Part shown: piece by piece, positions 24,938 through 34,043 of the stretch
Position numbering within the stretch: position 1 is the first letter of the stretch
Layout: every line of letters begins with the position of its first letter
Source of the DNA: Flavobacteriales bacterium
GTDB lineage: Bacteria > Bacteroidota > Bacteroidia > Flavobacteriales > Weeksellaceae
Direction of reading: 5' to 3'
Assembly: GCA_900770875.1 (NCBI GenBank)
Contig: CAAGLV010000069.1
Location: 1 to 39,671, forward strand
Length of the DNA: 39,671 bases
Position numbers and translations under genes: made by a program
Notes under the pieces: generated by a model
The model's input: the letters and a program-made list of their open reading frames with translations, nothing else
Databases searched by the model: none
Told to the model about the DNA's origin: nothing

Positions 24938-27202
24938 ATGGAAGAACATCTACCTAAACTAATTACAGATCTTGGACTTATACTTGGAGTTGGTGCAATA
25001 ACCACTTTAATTTTTAAAAAAATTAATCAACCTTTAGTTTTAGGGTACATTATTGCCGGATTTTTAGTTGGTCCGTATTTTAGCTATCTTCCTTCGGTTG
25101 CTGATGCACACAATGTAGAAATTTGGGCAAAAATTGGTGTCATATTTTTACTTTTTTGTTTAGGCTTAGAATTTAGTTTTAAGAAACTACTCAACGTTGG
25201 CGGAAGCGCATCCATAACCGCTTTAGTAGAAATTATCTGCATTATTATAATTGGCTATTATGCTGGTAAATGGATGGGTTGGAAAGAAATGGATAGCATT
25301 TTTTTAGGCGGATTATTGGCTAGCTCGTCTACCACAATTATCATCCGAGCATTTGATGAATTAGGATTAAAACGTAAAAAATTTGCTAACGTCGTTTTCG
25401 GAATTTTAATTGTAGAAGATATTGTGGTTATTTTACTAATGGTAATGCTTTCTACAATGGCTGTTAGCCAGCAATTTAATGGCACACAGATGATAGAATC
25501 CATGATTAAACTTGGTTTCTTTTTAGCTGTTTGGTTTTTGGGCGGCATTTTTATTATTCCATCATTTTTACGATCGGTAAAAAAATTTTTAGACGACGAA
25601 ACTTTATTAATTCTATCCATTGGTTTATGTTTAGGAATGGTTTACATTGCTGATAAATCGGGATTTTCGATAGAATTAGGTGCATTTGTAATGGGATCTA
25701 TTTTAGCCGAAACAGTTTATGCCGAACGCATAGAACATAATCTAATTTCTGTAAAAACATTATTTGCTACTGTATTTTTTGTATCTATTGGTATGATGAT
25801 TAATCCTGCATCTATGTATCAACATCGATGGGCAATTTTAATTGTTACTTTAATTACAATCATCGGTAAATTAATTTTTACAACATTCGGTGCTTTATTA
25901 TCTGGTCAACCTTTAAAACAATCGATACAAGTTGGTATGAGTATGTCGCAAATTGGCGAATTTGCTTTTATTGTTGCAGGTTTAGGTATAACATTAAAAG
26001 TTACAAGCGAATTTTTATTTCCGGTTGCAGTTGGCGTTTCGGCAATTACAACTTTTACAACACCTTACTTAATTAAATCTTCGGATACAGTTTATACTTT
26101 CTTAAACAAACACTTACCAAAAAAGGTTTTAAAATCAATCGAAGTTTATTCGTCGGATACTCAGCATATTAAAAACGAAAACGAATGGAAAAAAATCATA
26201 CAACGTACCATTATTAATTTAGCTCTAAATACAATTATTGTTATTGCCATTACTTATTTCACTAAAAGTTTAATCACTAAAATGTTAATTAATCAGGTTG
26301 GTGCTTTTACAGCCAATTTAATTACAATGATTATTACCTTATTTGTTGCTATTCCATTTTTATGGGCAATTATTGGGAATCGAATTTCTAAACAACTTAT
26401 GCGCGATTTTTGGTACGAATCTAAGTTTAATCGGGCGCCAATCATTGGCATAATTAGCTTACGTGTATTATTTGCTTTAGGATTAATTATACATATTTAC
26501 AACGAATTCTTTTCGAGTATAACTGCATTCTTAATCTTAATTTTAGTAATAGGTGTACTTTTATATCTCCTATCAAAACATTTTAAAAAAGTGTATACTA
26601 TTATACAAAATCGCTTTATTTTTAATTTAAACGAACGCGATATTATCGAAGAAAAACGTAAAAAATTAGCCCGAAAAGAACAATATCAATTCTCTTGGGA
26701 CAACACACATATATCAGAGATGGAAGTTCCACGTCACGCAAATTTTATAGGTATTCCATTAAACGATTTAAATTGGCGAACAAAATTTCAGATTAACATT
26801 GCCTATATAAAACGTGGCGATCGGATCATCGAAATTCCAGATAGCGAATCAGTTTTATATCCGTTAGATGAAATTGGAATTATCGGTACAGATGAGCACA
26901 TTCAGAAATTCGAAAAATATTTATCTATCATTGGCGAATCTGTTCCAAACGAAAAAGTAAAAGATAAATTAAACATTGCAATGCAACGTATTGTAATTCC
27001 TTCTGATAATCCCGATTTAGCTTACCGAGAAGTAGGTTGGGTAAAAGATATCTCGCAAGGAATTGTTGTATTAATCGAGCGTAACGGTTCTAAAATTTAT
27101 AATCCCGAACGCGATGTAATGATAGAACCCGAAGATTTTTTAACAATTGTAGCAGATAAATCGAAGTTAAAAAAGTTTATAAAAACGTACAATTTAAAAT
27201 AA
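24938..27202 (+). CDS. CPA2-type cation:proton antiporter with two RCK_C (TrkA-C) domains
   Basis: 754 residues from ATG 24938 (MEEHLPKLITDLGLILGVGAI); a longer frame from 24866 starts within the preceding terminator. The first ~385 residues form a Kef/NapA-type exchanger (FLLFCLGLEFSFKKL, SSSTTIIIRAFDELGLK). A second hydrophobic block of about four helices follows (421-548), then two soluble RCK_C domains (about 595-665 and 681-754, including IGIPLNDLNWR and LTIVADKSK). No NAD-binding RCK_N domain is present, unlike KefC, so gating by NAD is unlikely and a different ligand is probable. Exports K+ or Na+ against H+. Separate from dinB downstream by 18 bases. Confidence 0.87.
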   Translation: MEEHLPKLITDLGLILGVGAITTLIFKKINQPLVLGYIIAGFLVGPYFSYLPSVADAHNVEIWAKIGVIFLLFCLGLEFSFKKLLNVGGSASITALVEIICIIIIGYYAGKWMGWKEMDSIFLGGLLASSSTTIIIRAFDELGLKRKKFANVVFGILIVEDIVVILLMVMLSTMAVSQQFNGTQMIESMIKLGFFLAVWFLGGIFIIPSFLRSVKKFLDDETLLILSIGLCLGMVYIADKSGFSIELGAFVMGSILAETVYAERIEHNLISVKTLFATVFFVSIGMMINPASMYQHRWAILIVTLITIIGKLIFTTFGALLSGQPLKQSIQVGMSMSQIGEFAFIVAGLGITLKVTSEFLFPVAVGVSAITTFTTPYLIKSSDTVYTFLNKHLPKKVLKSIEVYSSDTQHIKNENEWKKIIQRTIINLALNTIIVIAITYFTKSLITKMLINQVGAFTANLITMIITLFVAIPFLWAIIGNRISKQLMRDFWYESKFNRAPIIGIISLRVLFALGLIIHIYNEFFSSITAFLILILVIGVLLYLLSKHFKKVYTIIQNRFIFNLNERDIIEEKRKKLARKEQYQFSWDNTHISEMEVPRHANFIGIPLNDLNWRTKFQINIAYIKRGDRIIEIPDSESVLYPLDEIGIIGTDEHIQKFEKYLSIIGESVPNEKVKDKLNIAMQRIVIPSDNPDLAYREVGWVKDISQGIVVLIERNGSKIYNPERDVMIEPEDFLTIVADKSKLKKFIKTYNLK

Positions 27203-27208
27203 TGCCCT

Positions 27209-27216
27209 TAATTTTG
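27209..27216 (+). promoter_or_regulatory. Promoter -7 element of dinB (TAATTTTG), 4 bases before ATG
   Basis: Perfect TAnnTTTG match between the antiporter stop and the dinB ATG at 27221, again 4 bases apart. No LexA-like operator was seen. Confidence 0.5.
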
Positions 27217-27220
27217 TTGC

Positions 27221-28291
27221 ATGCAACGCAAAATTATTCATATCGATATGGATGCATTTTATGCTTCGGTAGAACAGCGCGATTTTCCCGAACTTAGAGG
27301 AAAATGCATTGCTGTTGGTGGATCGGCCGAACGAGGCGTTGTTGCTACAGCAAGCTACGAAGCACGTTTATATGGTGTAAAATCGGCAATGCCTTCTGTT
27401 ATTGCTAAACGAAAATGTCCAAAATTAATTTTTGTTAAACCACGATTCGATGTCTACAAAAAAGTTTCGGAACAGATAAAATCTATTTTTAAAGAATATA
27501 CCGATTTAATCGAACCGCTTTCTTTAGACGAAGCTTATCTTGATGTTACTACAAATAAAAAAGGGATAGAATATGCAACCACAATTGCTAAAGAAATTAA
27601 AGCTAAAATAAAACACGAAACACAACTAACTGCTTCCGCAGGAATTTCTTATAATAAATTTTTAGCAAAAATTGCTTCTGATTATCAAAAACCAGATGGT
27701 CTTTTTGTGGTTACACCTAATATGGCAAACGAATTTATTGCAAAATTACCCATCACAAAATTTAACGGAATTGGCAAAGTAACTGCACAACATATGCAAA
27801 ATATGGGTATCTACACAGGTGCCGATTTAAGCGAAATTTCGTTAGAAAAATTATTGCGCGAATTTGGTAAATCGGGCTTGTATTATTACAACATAGCTCG
27901 TGGAATAGATCATCGTCCGGTAAATAATTCTCGAATCCGAAAATCCATTGGATCCGAAAATACCTTTCCTAACGATTTACTTACTTTAAACGAAGTAGAA
28001 CAACAAATAGTCTCTTTAAAAACCGAAGTTTGGCAATGGTGTACAACCAATTACATTTTTGGACGAACAATTACCATAAAAATTAAATTTAACGATTTTA
28101 CCATTATTAGCAGAAGCAAAACAAGTGCAAATGCCATTACCGATTTTAAAATTTATGAACAACTTGTAAACAAATTAGTTACAGAATCGTATCAACCCAA
28201 TCGCCCTATTCGATTAGTAGGAATTACATTATCTAATTTAATTAATTACAAAACAGATATTGGCAAGCAATTAAAAATAGAATTTCCTTAA
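27221..28291 (+). CDS. dinB: DNA polymerase IV (Y-family)
   Basis: 356-residue error-prone polymerase for translesion synthesis. The palm motif HIDMDAFYASVEQRD (catalytic Asp8 and Asp10 region) and PLSLDEAYLDVT (second catalytic Asp-Glu at about 104-105) are intact; the ASAGISYNKFLAKIASDYQKPDG thumb region follows and the little-finger domain ends with VGITLSNL. The C terminus (GKQLKIEFP) could serve as a clamp-binding motif of the QLxLF kind. Length is normal. Predicted to be transcribed from a box 4 bases before the ATG, although it could also be read through from the antiporter gene. Confidence 0.95.
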   Translation: MQRKIIHIDMDAFYASVEQRDFPELRGKCIAVGGSAERGVVATASYEARLYGVKSAMPSVIAKRKCPKLIFVKPRFDVYKKVSEQIKSIFKEYTDLIEPLSLDEAYLDVTTNKKGIEYATTIAKEIKAKIKHETQLTASAGISYNKFLAKIASDYQKPDGLFVVTPNMANEFIAKLPITKFNGIGKVTAQHMQNMGIYTGADLSEISLEKLLREFGKSGLYYYNIARGIDHRPVNNSRIRKSIGSENTFPNDLLTLNEVEQQIVSLKTEVWQWCTTNYIFGRTITIKIKFNDFTIISRSKTSANAITDFKIYEQLVNKLVTESYQPNRPIRLVGITLSNLINYKTDIGKQLKIEFP

Positions 28292-28371
28292 ACAGATGAT
28301 TAAGCGTATGTAAACCTTTTAAAAATCACAAAATTATAGTATATTTAAGTACGCTAAACTTATAATATACC

Positions 28372-29085
28372 ATGAAACCTAATTTTTTTATTTTAGCCTT
28401 TTTACTAGCTATTTCGTCATGTAAAAAAACTATTATTAATAATGATGCTATTATTAATAATAAACCTTTATCACAAAAAGAACAACAAGCACTAAGTCCC
28501 GAAGATGTTATTAAGACGTTGAAAGAGGGAAATACAATTTTTGTCAATTCAACGATAACAGTACGTGACAACAGCATCGATTACCGCAAATCATCTATTT
28601 ATCAACATTATCCCGAAGCGGTAATATTATCATGCATCGATTCGCGTGTGCCAATAGAAGATATTTTTCATAAAGGACTAGGTGATTTATTTGTAATTCG
28701 TGTTGCCGGAAACACCGTAAACGAAGATGTAATTGGTAATTTAGAATTTGCATGCGAAAAAAATGGTTCGAAAGTTATACTAATTCTTGGACATGAATAT
28801 TGTAGTGCCATAAAATCAAATTTAGAAGGAAACACTACAGGCTATACAAATACAACTTTACAAAGAATAAATCCTGCAATTACACAAGCAAAAAAGGTTT
28901 TTAAAACCAATCAATCGCCACGTAATCCACGTTTTATGGACGAAATTTCAAAACAAAATGTAATTAACTCTATAAAATTAATACGACAACATAGTAAGAT
29001 TCTAAATCAACTCGAAAAAAAGAATCAAATAAAAATAATTGGAGGAATCTACGATATGAAAACTGGAAAAGTTAATTTTATTTGA
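28372..29085 (+). CDS. Beta-class carbonic anhydrase, predicted lipoprotein
   Basis: 237 residues. The N-terminal signal ends in a lipobox, AISSC, with Cys17, so the enzyme should be lipid-anchored outside the cytoplasm rather than soluble. The zinc ligands of beta-carbonic anhydrase are present: C88 and D90-R92 (SCIDSR), H141 and C144 (GHEYC). The usual GHTxCGA is GHEYCSA here. Catalyses CO2/bicarbonate interconversion. Promoter evidence is weak (TATATTTA at 28340-28347, one mismatch). The lipoprotein form matters because the same window also encodes a gamma-type homologue at 37076-37588. Confidence 0.87.
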   Translation: MKPNFFILAFLLAISSCKKTIINNDAIINNKPLSQKEQQALSPEDVIKTLKEGNTIFVNSTITVRDNSIDYRKSSIYQHYPEAVILSCIDSRVPIEDIFHKGLGDLFVIRVAGNTVNEDVIGNLEFACEKNGSKVILILGHEYCSAIKSNLEGNTTGYTNTTLQRINPAITQAKKVFKTNQSPRNPRFMDEISKQNVINSIKLIRQHSKILNQLEKKNQIKIIGGIYDMKTGKVNFI

Positions 29086-29209
29086 TTTGAATTTATCTAA
29101 TGTTAAACAGATAATAAATCTTTCGTAATTCTTTTGTATTTTGCGCATAATTTAGCATTATGCTAACAATTTATTTATAATTTATTAACCAACGATACAA
29201 AGTATAAAT

Positions 29210-30592
29210 ATGTTTAATACATCACCGTACTTAAAAATAAGCTTTTGTTTAGCCCTATGTTGCTTACAGCAAGTAAAAGCTCAAAGCCTTTCTTTTAAAG
29301 ATGCATACAATAAAATGTATGATGATAATTATACTTTAAAAGCCGTAAATAAACAAAACGAAACACAGCAATATATTTCTAAATCAATCAAAGGTTTACG
29401 TTATCCAACAGTTGGTGCTTATGCGACAGGTGTAATTTTCGACCGAAGTTTAAAAGTCGATTTTAATAATGCACGTAATACACTTGCCGATTTTTTGCAA
29501 TTAACAAATCCTAATATTTTAGGAAATTGGAGCATTCCGATTACGAAAAAAGATATGGTTTTTGCTGGTCTTAATGCTTTATGGCCAATTTATACAGGTG
29601 GAAAAATTAATGCTGCAATTAAAGCGAGCGAAATAGAAAACGAAATTGCCGAAAAAAATATCGAAAGCACAGAAAATCATTTAATTTCCGAATTAACCGA
29701 ACGTTATTTCCAAGTTAGATTAGCCGACGAAGCCTTAAAAGTTCGACAACAAGTTTTAGAGGGAATGCAAAAACATCTATATAACGCAACCAAATTAGAG
29801 AAAAATGGAATTATTGCTCCTGTAGAAAAATTAGTTGCCGATGTTGCCGTTTCCGAAGCTAATCGCGAAGTTTTAGCTACCGAAAAAGATACAAAACTTG
29901 CACGCACAGCATTAGCCAATACCATTGCAACCAACGAAATAAAAGACGAATTAACAACGCCATTTTTTACAACCATCGATTTAAAATCGCTTGATTATTA
30001 TAAAAATTCTGCCATTAAAAATTATCCAGAATTACAAAAAATAATGCTTCAAAAAGATTTAGCAGATCAAAGTGTAAAAGCAAAAAAAGCAATGTATTAT
30101 CCTAATGTAGCAGCATTTGGACAAACCGTTTTATTGCATAACGAACCTATCGGATTAGGTTTATTAGATAAGGCAAACGAACGCCCTTGGGTGGTTGGTG
30201 TTGGCGTAACATATAATTTATTTTCTGGTTTAAAAAGCCGAAACGAATTAAAAGCTGCAATTTCTACAAGAGAAAGTATCGATTTTTTAGAAGCTAAAAC
30301 ACAAAAAGATGTGGCAACTTTAATCGAGAATTTATACTATCAAATAGAAAAAAGCGAAGACGAAATAGAAAATTTAAAAGTGCAAGAAAAATTTGCAACA
30401 GAACTTTTACGTGTTCGTAACCGAGCGTTTTCAGAAGGTTTAGCAACTTCTACAGATGTTGTTGATGCCGAAAATAATTTAGCAGTTATTCGCCTATTAA
30501 TTTTAAATACACAATACGCATATACAGTTTCTTTAGCTAATTTATTAGAATTTAGCGGACTAAGTAAAGAATTTTTGAATTACATAAATTAA
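29210..30592 (+). CDS. TolC family outer-membrane protein (ABC export cluster)
   Basis: 460 residues with a signal peptide (LKISFCLALCCLQQVKAQ). Two OEP-type repeats are visible: SLSFKDAYNKMYDDNYTLKAVNKQNET through the helical region ending near SELTERYFQVRLADEALKVRQQ, and a second starting near YPNVAAFGQTVLL with the FSGLKSRNELKAA turn. It differs clearly from the TolC of the RND operon. It would form the channel for the HlyD and permease genes that follow: 8 bases separate it from the adaptor gene. First gene of the cluster; its promoter was not clearly found. Confidence 0.9.
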   Translation: MFNTSPYLKISFCLALCCLQQVKAQSLSFKDAYNKMYDDNYTLKAVNKQNETQQYISKSIKGLRYPTVGAYATGVIFDRSLKVDFNNARNTLADFLQLTNPNILGNWSIPITKKDMVFAGLNALWPIYTGGKINAAIKASEIENEIAEKNIESTENHLISELTERYFQVRLADEALKVRQQVLEGMQKHLYNATKLEKNGIIAPVEKLVADVAVSEANREVLATEKDTKLARTALANTIATNEIKDELTTPFFTTIDLKSLDYYKNSAIKNYPELQKIMLQKDLADQSVKAKKAMYYPNVAAFGQTVLLHNEPIGLGLLDKANERPWVVGVGVTYNLFSGLKSRNELKAAISTRESIDFLEAKTQKDVATLIENLYYQIEKSEDEIENLKVQEKFATELLRVRNRAFSEGLATSTDVVDAENNLAVIRLLILNTQYAYTVSLANLLEFSGLSKEFLNYIN

Positions 30593-30600
30593 TTCGACTC

Positions 30601-31587
30601 ATGAAAAATAAAATCATAAACGCATTATTAGGTGTCTTTGTTATATTAGTAATTTTAGGTGTTTCCCTTTGGTACATGAGCGCACCATCTGTATCTTATC
30701 TACAAGGACAAGTAGAAGCCACACAAATCAATGTAGCCTCAAAAATTCCGGGACGAATCGAACAAATTCTAGTAAAAGAAGGCGATTTTGTAGAGGCAGA
30801 TCAATTATTAGCTGTTATTAGCACACCCGAAATTGATGCGCAATTATCGCAAGTAGAATCGGTAAAATCGGCTGCCGAAGCTGTCGACGAAAAAGTGGAT
30901 AAAGGAGCTCGATCTCAAGAAATTTTAGCAACTTATAACATTTGGCAACAAGCAAAAGCTGCTAAAGATTTAGCATATAAAACCTACACTCGCTTAGATA
31001 ATTTATATAAAGATAAAGTAATTGCAGCACAAAAACGCGACGAAGCTTATACACAATATCAGGTTGCTATAAATGCCGAAAGCGCAGCTAAAGCAAATTA
31101 CGATTTAGTAAAAAGTGGTGCAAGACCCGAAGATAAAAAAGTTGCTAAAGCACAAGTTAACCAAGCTCAAGGTGCTGTAAAAACTGTTAGCATTTTAAAA
31201 AACGAAGGCCATGTTAAAGCACCAAGAAAAGGCGAAATCTTAACAATTATGCCTAACAGTGGCGAAATTGTTAATTTAGGATATCCTATCATTAACCTTA
31301 TCGATGTTGATGATATTTGGGTATATTTTAATATTAAAGAAACGATGTTATCTAAATTTAAAATGGGAACAAAATTCGAAGCTATAATCCCTGGTTTAAA
31401 TAACAAAAAAATACAATTGCAGGTAAAATATGTTGCTGCACAAGGTGATTATGCAACTTGGAATGCGACAAAATCGCAAGGTGATTTTGATATGAAAACT
31501 TTCTTAATCAAAGCTTATCCTGTACAAAAAGTAGAAGGATTACGACCTGGTATGAGCGCTTTAGTTGATGAAGCCGATTTAAAATAA
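30601..31587 (+). CDS. HlyD/YbhG-like membrane fusion protein
   Basis: 328 residues with one N-terminal membrane helix (ALLGVFVILVILGVSLWYM). The periplasmic part has the biotinyl-lipoyl halves (ATQINVASKIPGRIEQILVK and VKAPRKGEILTIMPNSGEIV) separated by a long alpha-hairpin (about 90-190), then a beta-barrel with VYFNIKETMLSKFKMG. YbhG-type adaptors work with ABC-2 exporters. It joins the TolC protein to the two permeases encoded downstream; gaps on both sides are short, which indicates one operon. Confidence 0.9.
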   Translation: MKNKIINALLGVFVILVILGVSLWYMSAPSVSYLQGQVEATQINVASKIPGRIEQILVKEGDFVEADQLLAVISTPEIDAQLSQVESVKSAAEAVDEKVDKGARSQEILATYNIWQQAKAAKDLAYKTYTRLDNLYKDKVIAAQKRDEAYTQYQVAINAESAAKANYDLVKSGARPEDKKVAKAQVNQAQGAVKTVSILKNEGHVKAPRKGEILTIMPNSGEIVNLGYPIINLIDVDDIWVYFNIKETMLSKFKMGTKFEAIIPGLNNKKIQLQVKYVAAQGDYATWNATKSQGDFDMKTFLIKAYPVQKVEGLRPGMSALVDEADLK

Positions 31588-31608
31588 TCATTTAGAATAA
31601 AGGTTGTG

Positions 31609-32772
31609 ATGAACAAACTTTTTAATATTTTCGTTGGAGAATGGGCCCGAATTTTTAGTACACCACGATTATTAATCGTGCTTTTTGGTGTGCCTCTATT
31701 TATTTTTGCCTATTACGCCTCTTTAATGAATCAAGGTGTGCCAACAAAATTACCTGTCGCAATTTTAGATCAAGATAAAACACCCTTATCGCGTCAATTA
31801 GGTTTAATGTTTCAGGCTTCTGCTACCATCGATTTAGCTTATTATGTTAACGATGAGTTAGAAGGCGAAAAACTAGTACAAAAAAACGATGCATATGCAT
31901 TTATAATTATTCCAAGACATTTTCAGAAAAATATCTTAAAAGGAAATTATACCACAGTAAGTTGTGCCTATAACGGACAATACCTATTATCTGGTGCTAT
32001 TATTCTAAAAGATTTTCAAACCGTTGCTCAAACCTTTTTAGCAGGCGTAGTTTTAGAAACTTTAGAAGAAAAAGGATTATCCGAAAGACAAGCGTTAGGC
32101 TCTATCTTACCTATTAATACCGATATACATGTATTATATAATCCATACACAAGTTATAGTTATTACTTAAACATAGCATTTATGCCAATGGCTTTACAAA
32201 TTATGGTAATGATTATGTCTGTATATACATTTGGATTAGTTTTAAAACAAAATAAAGGTCAACAATTATTAGCACAAGCCGGCGGAAACGTATATATCGC
32301 TATTTTAGGTAAAATTTTACCTTATACCATTATCTTTTTCACCTTAGGCTTTTTAATGAATTGCTTGCTTTACTTTAAAATAGGAACACCATTAAAAGCT
32401 AGTTTTATTGGTGTAAATCTTATATTTTTTGTTTTTGTTGTCGTTTGCCAATGTATCGCATTATTTATAGCCTCTATTACCACAAGTTTTAGAACAGCTT
32501 TAACCATTGGTGGCGATTATGCAGCACTTGCATTTTCGTTTGCTGGATATACATTTCCGGCATTAGCGATGAATAAATTTGTACAATACCTATGTTTTAT
32601 TTTTCCTTATACATCGTATATGCGATTTATTGTCGATTATGCCACACGAGGAATTACATTTAATGATGCACAAAAAGGTTATGTTATAGCCTTTGCAATT
32701 TTTGCAATTTTCGGCGTAATTGGCGTGCCTTTATATCATAAAAAATTAAAGAAAGGATGTTATGATGCTTAA
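31609..32772 (+). CDS. ABC-2 type transporter permease, first of pair
   Basis: 387 residues from ATG 31609; a GTG directly before it at 31606 is an alternative, and an AAAGG sits about 8 bases upstream. One hydrophobic segment near the N terminus (LLIVLFGVPLFIFAYYASL), a soluble extracytoplasmic stretch (VAILDQDKTPLSRQLGLMFQ) and about five more membrane helices in the C-terminal half fit the YbhS/YbhR/YhhJ type. This permease would need an ATPase partner to move its substrate, but no nucleotide-binding protein is encoded in the cluster. It overlaps the next permease by 11 bases. Confidence 0.85.
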   Translation: MNKLFNIFVGEWARIFSTPRLLIVLFGVPLFIFAYYASLMNQGVPTKLPVAILDQDKTPLSRQLGLMFQASATIDLAYYVNDELEGEKLVQKNDAYAFIIIPRHFQKNILKGNYTTVSCAYNGQYLLSGAIILKDFQTVAQTFLAGVVLETLEEKGLSERQALGSILPINTDIHVLYNPYTSYSYYLNIAFMPMALQIMVMIMSVYTFGLVLKQNKGQQLLAQAGGNVYIAILGKILPYTIIFFTLGFLMNCLLYFKIGTPLKASFIGVNLIFFVFVVVCQCIALFIASITTSFRTALTIGGDYAALAFSFAGYTFPALAMNKFVQYLCFIFPYTSYMRFIVDYATRGITFNDAQKGYVIAFAIFAIFGVIGVPLYHKKLKKGCYDA

Positions 32773-33946
32773 AAAAATAATTCACTCGCTTTCGTTAATT
32801 CTTGAAACGGCTAAAAAAGAAAAACAACTCATCTTTAAAGATTCTGCAACAGTAGAAATCTACATTGTATTTATCACTTTAGTTTATTTCTTTTACACGT
32901 TTGTTTACAGTCCCGAAGTTTTCACAAAACTTCCAATCGCATTTGTAGACAACGATCAAACAACAATTTCGCATAAAGTAAGACGAATGATTAACGAAAC
33001 CGAATCGTTGGATATTACTTATGACGCTACAAGTTTAGAAGAAGCAAAACAACTCTTCGAAGCCGAAAAAATTCATGGAATAATCTTAATTCCTAAAAAT
33101 TTCTCGAAAGATTTACAACTTAACGGAAATACACCAAGTGTCGGTATTTACTGCGATGCATCATATATGCTTTATTACGATAAAACATTTCAGGCCGTAA
33201 ATGATGCCTTACAAGCATTTACATCCGAATTACAACTTAAACAAACCATGATGAGCGGCGTCCCAATGAAAGAAGCCATTGCGTCGGCAAAACCTTTTAA
33301 TATTATATCTACTCCATTATATAATTTAGACGAAGGTTACGCCATATTTATAATTCCTGTTGTTTTAATTGTAGCAATGCAAACCCTACAACTAACCGGA
33401 ATGGGCGTTTTATACGGAACATTAAGAGAACAAAATCGATTTGCGCATGAATTTGCTTTTGCCAAATCTAAATTTGGCTATTTCTTTATGACCATTGGTA
33501 GAGCACTACCCTATTTAGTTATTTCGATGCTTTTGCTTTTATTAGGAATAGAAGTTGTGTTTCATATCTTTACTATTCCTCAACGAGGAAACATATTTGA
33601 AGTGATTATTTTCTTAATTCCAGTTGTTCTATCCATCACATTTTTAGGAATGAGTTTAATGAATTTCTTCCGTAATCGCGAAGATACAATTATGCTATTA
33701 ACTGTATTTTCTATTCCGGCATTAATGATGGGCGGCGTTTCGTATCCAATCGTAGCCTTTCCGTTATGGATTAAAATTACAGCCTTCTTTTTTCCAAGTA
33801 CAATTGGAGTAAAAGGATTTTTAGCCTTAACACAAGCAGGAGCTTCGTTAATCGAAATTCAAGATATTTTTATCCAAATGTGGATTATCTGTTTCTTTTA
33901 TTTTGTACTTGCACTTTGGACAAACCGAAAATTTTTAAATAAATAA
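32762..33946 (+). CDS. ABC-2 type transporter permease, second of pair
   Basis: 394 residues, starting at 32762 with tandem ATG codons (MMLKK; 32765 is the alternative), and overlapping the first permease by 11 bases. It repeats the layout of that protein: N-terminal helix (YIVFITLVYFFYTFVYS), an external domain (IAFVDNDQTTISHKVRRMI) and a C-terminal helix block. The pair would form a heterodimeric channel. No ATPase gene lies in this operon, so a distant one or another energy source must serve. A terminator at 33953-33985 ends the operon. Confidence 0.85.
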   Translation: MMLKKIIHSLSLILETAKKEKQLIFKDSATVEIYIVFITLVYFFYTFVYSPEVFTKLPIAFVDNDQTTISHKVRRMINETESLDITYDATSLEEAKQLFEAEKIHGIILIPKNFSKDLQLNGNTPSVGIYCDASYMLYYDKTFQAVNDALQAFTSELQLKQTMMSGVPMKEAIASAKPFNIISTPLYNLDEGYAIFIIPVVLIVAMQTLQLTGMGVLYGTLREQNRFAHEFAFAKSKFGYFFMTIGRALPYLVISMLLLLLGIEVVFHIFTIPQRGNIFEVIIFLIPVVLSITFLGMSLMNFFRNREDTIMLLTVFSIPALMMGGVSYPIVAFPLWIKITAFFFPSTIGVKGFLALTQAGASLIEIQDIFIQMWIICFFYFVLALWTNRKFLNK

Positions 33947-33952
33947 CACAAC

Positions 33953-33985
33953 AAAAGGCTAGCAAAATTGTTAGCCTTTTACTTT
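33953..33985 (+). terminator. Terminator of the TolC-HlyD-permease operon
   Basis: AAAAGGCTA pairs with TAGCCTTTT, the stem continuing with CAA/TTG (one G-U), followed by T-rich sequence. Starts 7 bases after the stop. Confidence 0.8.
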
Positions 33986-34043
33986 TATATCCAATAATTG
34001 TAACAAATAAAACTTTTAAACGACTTATTACTAAAACATACTA

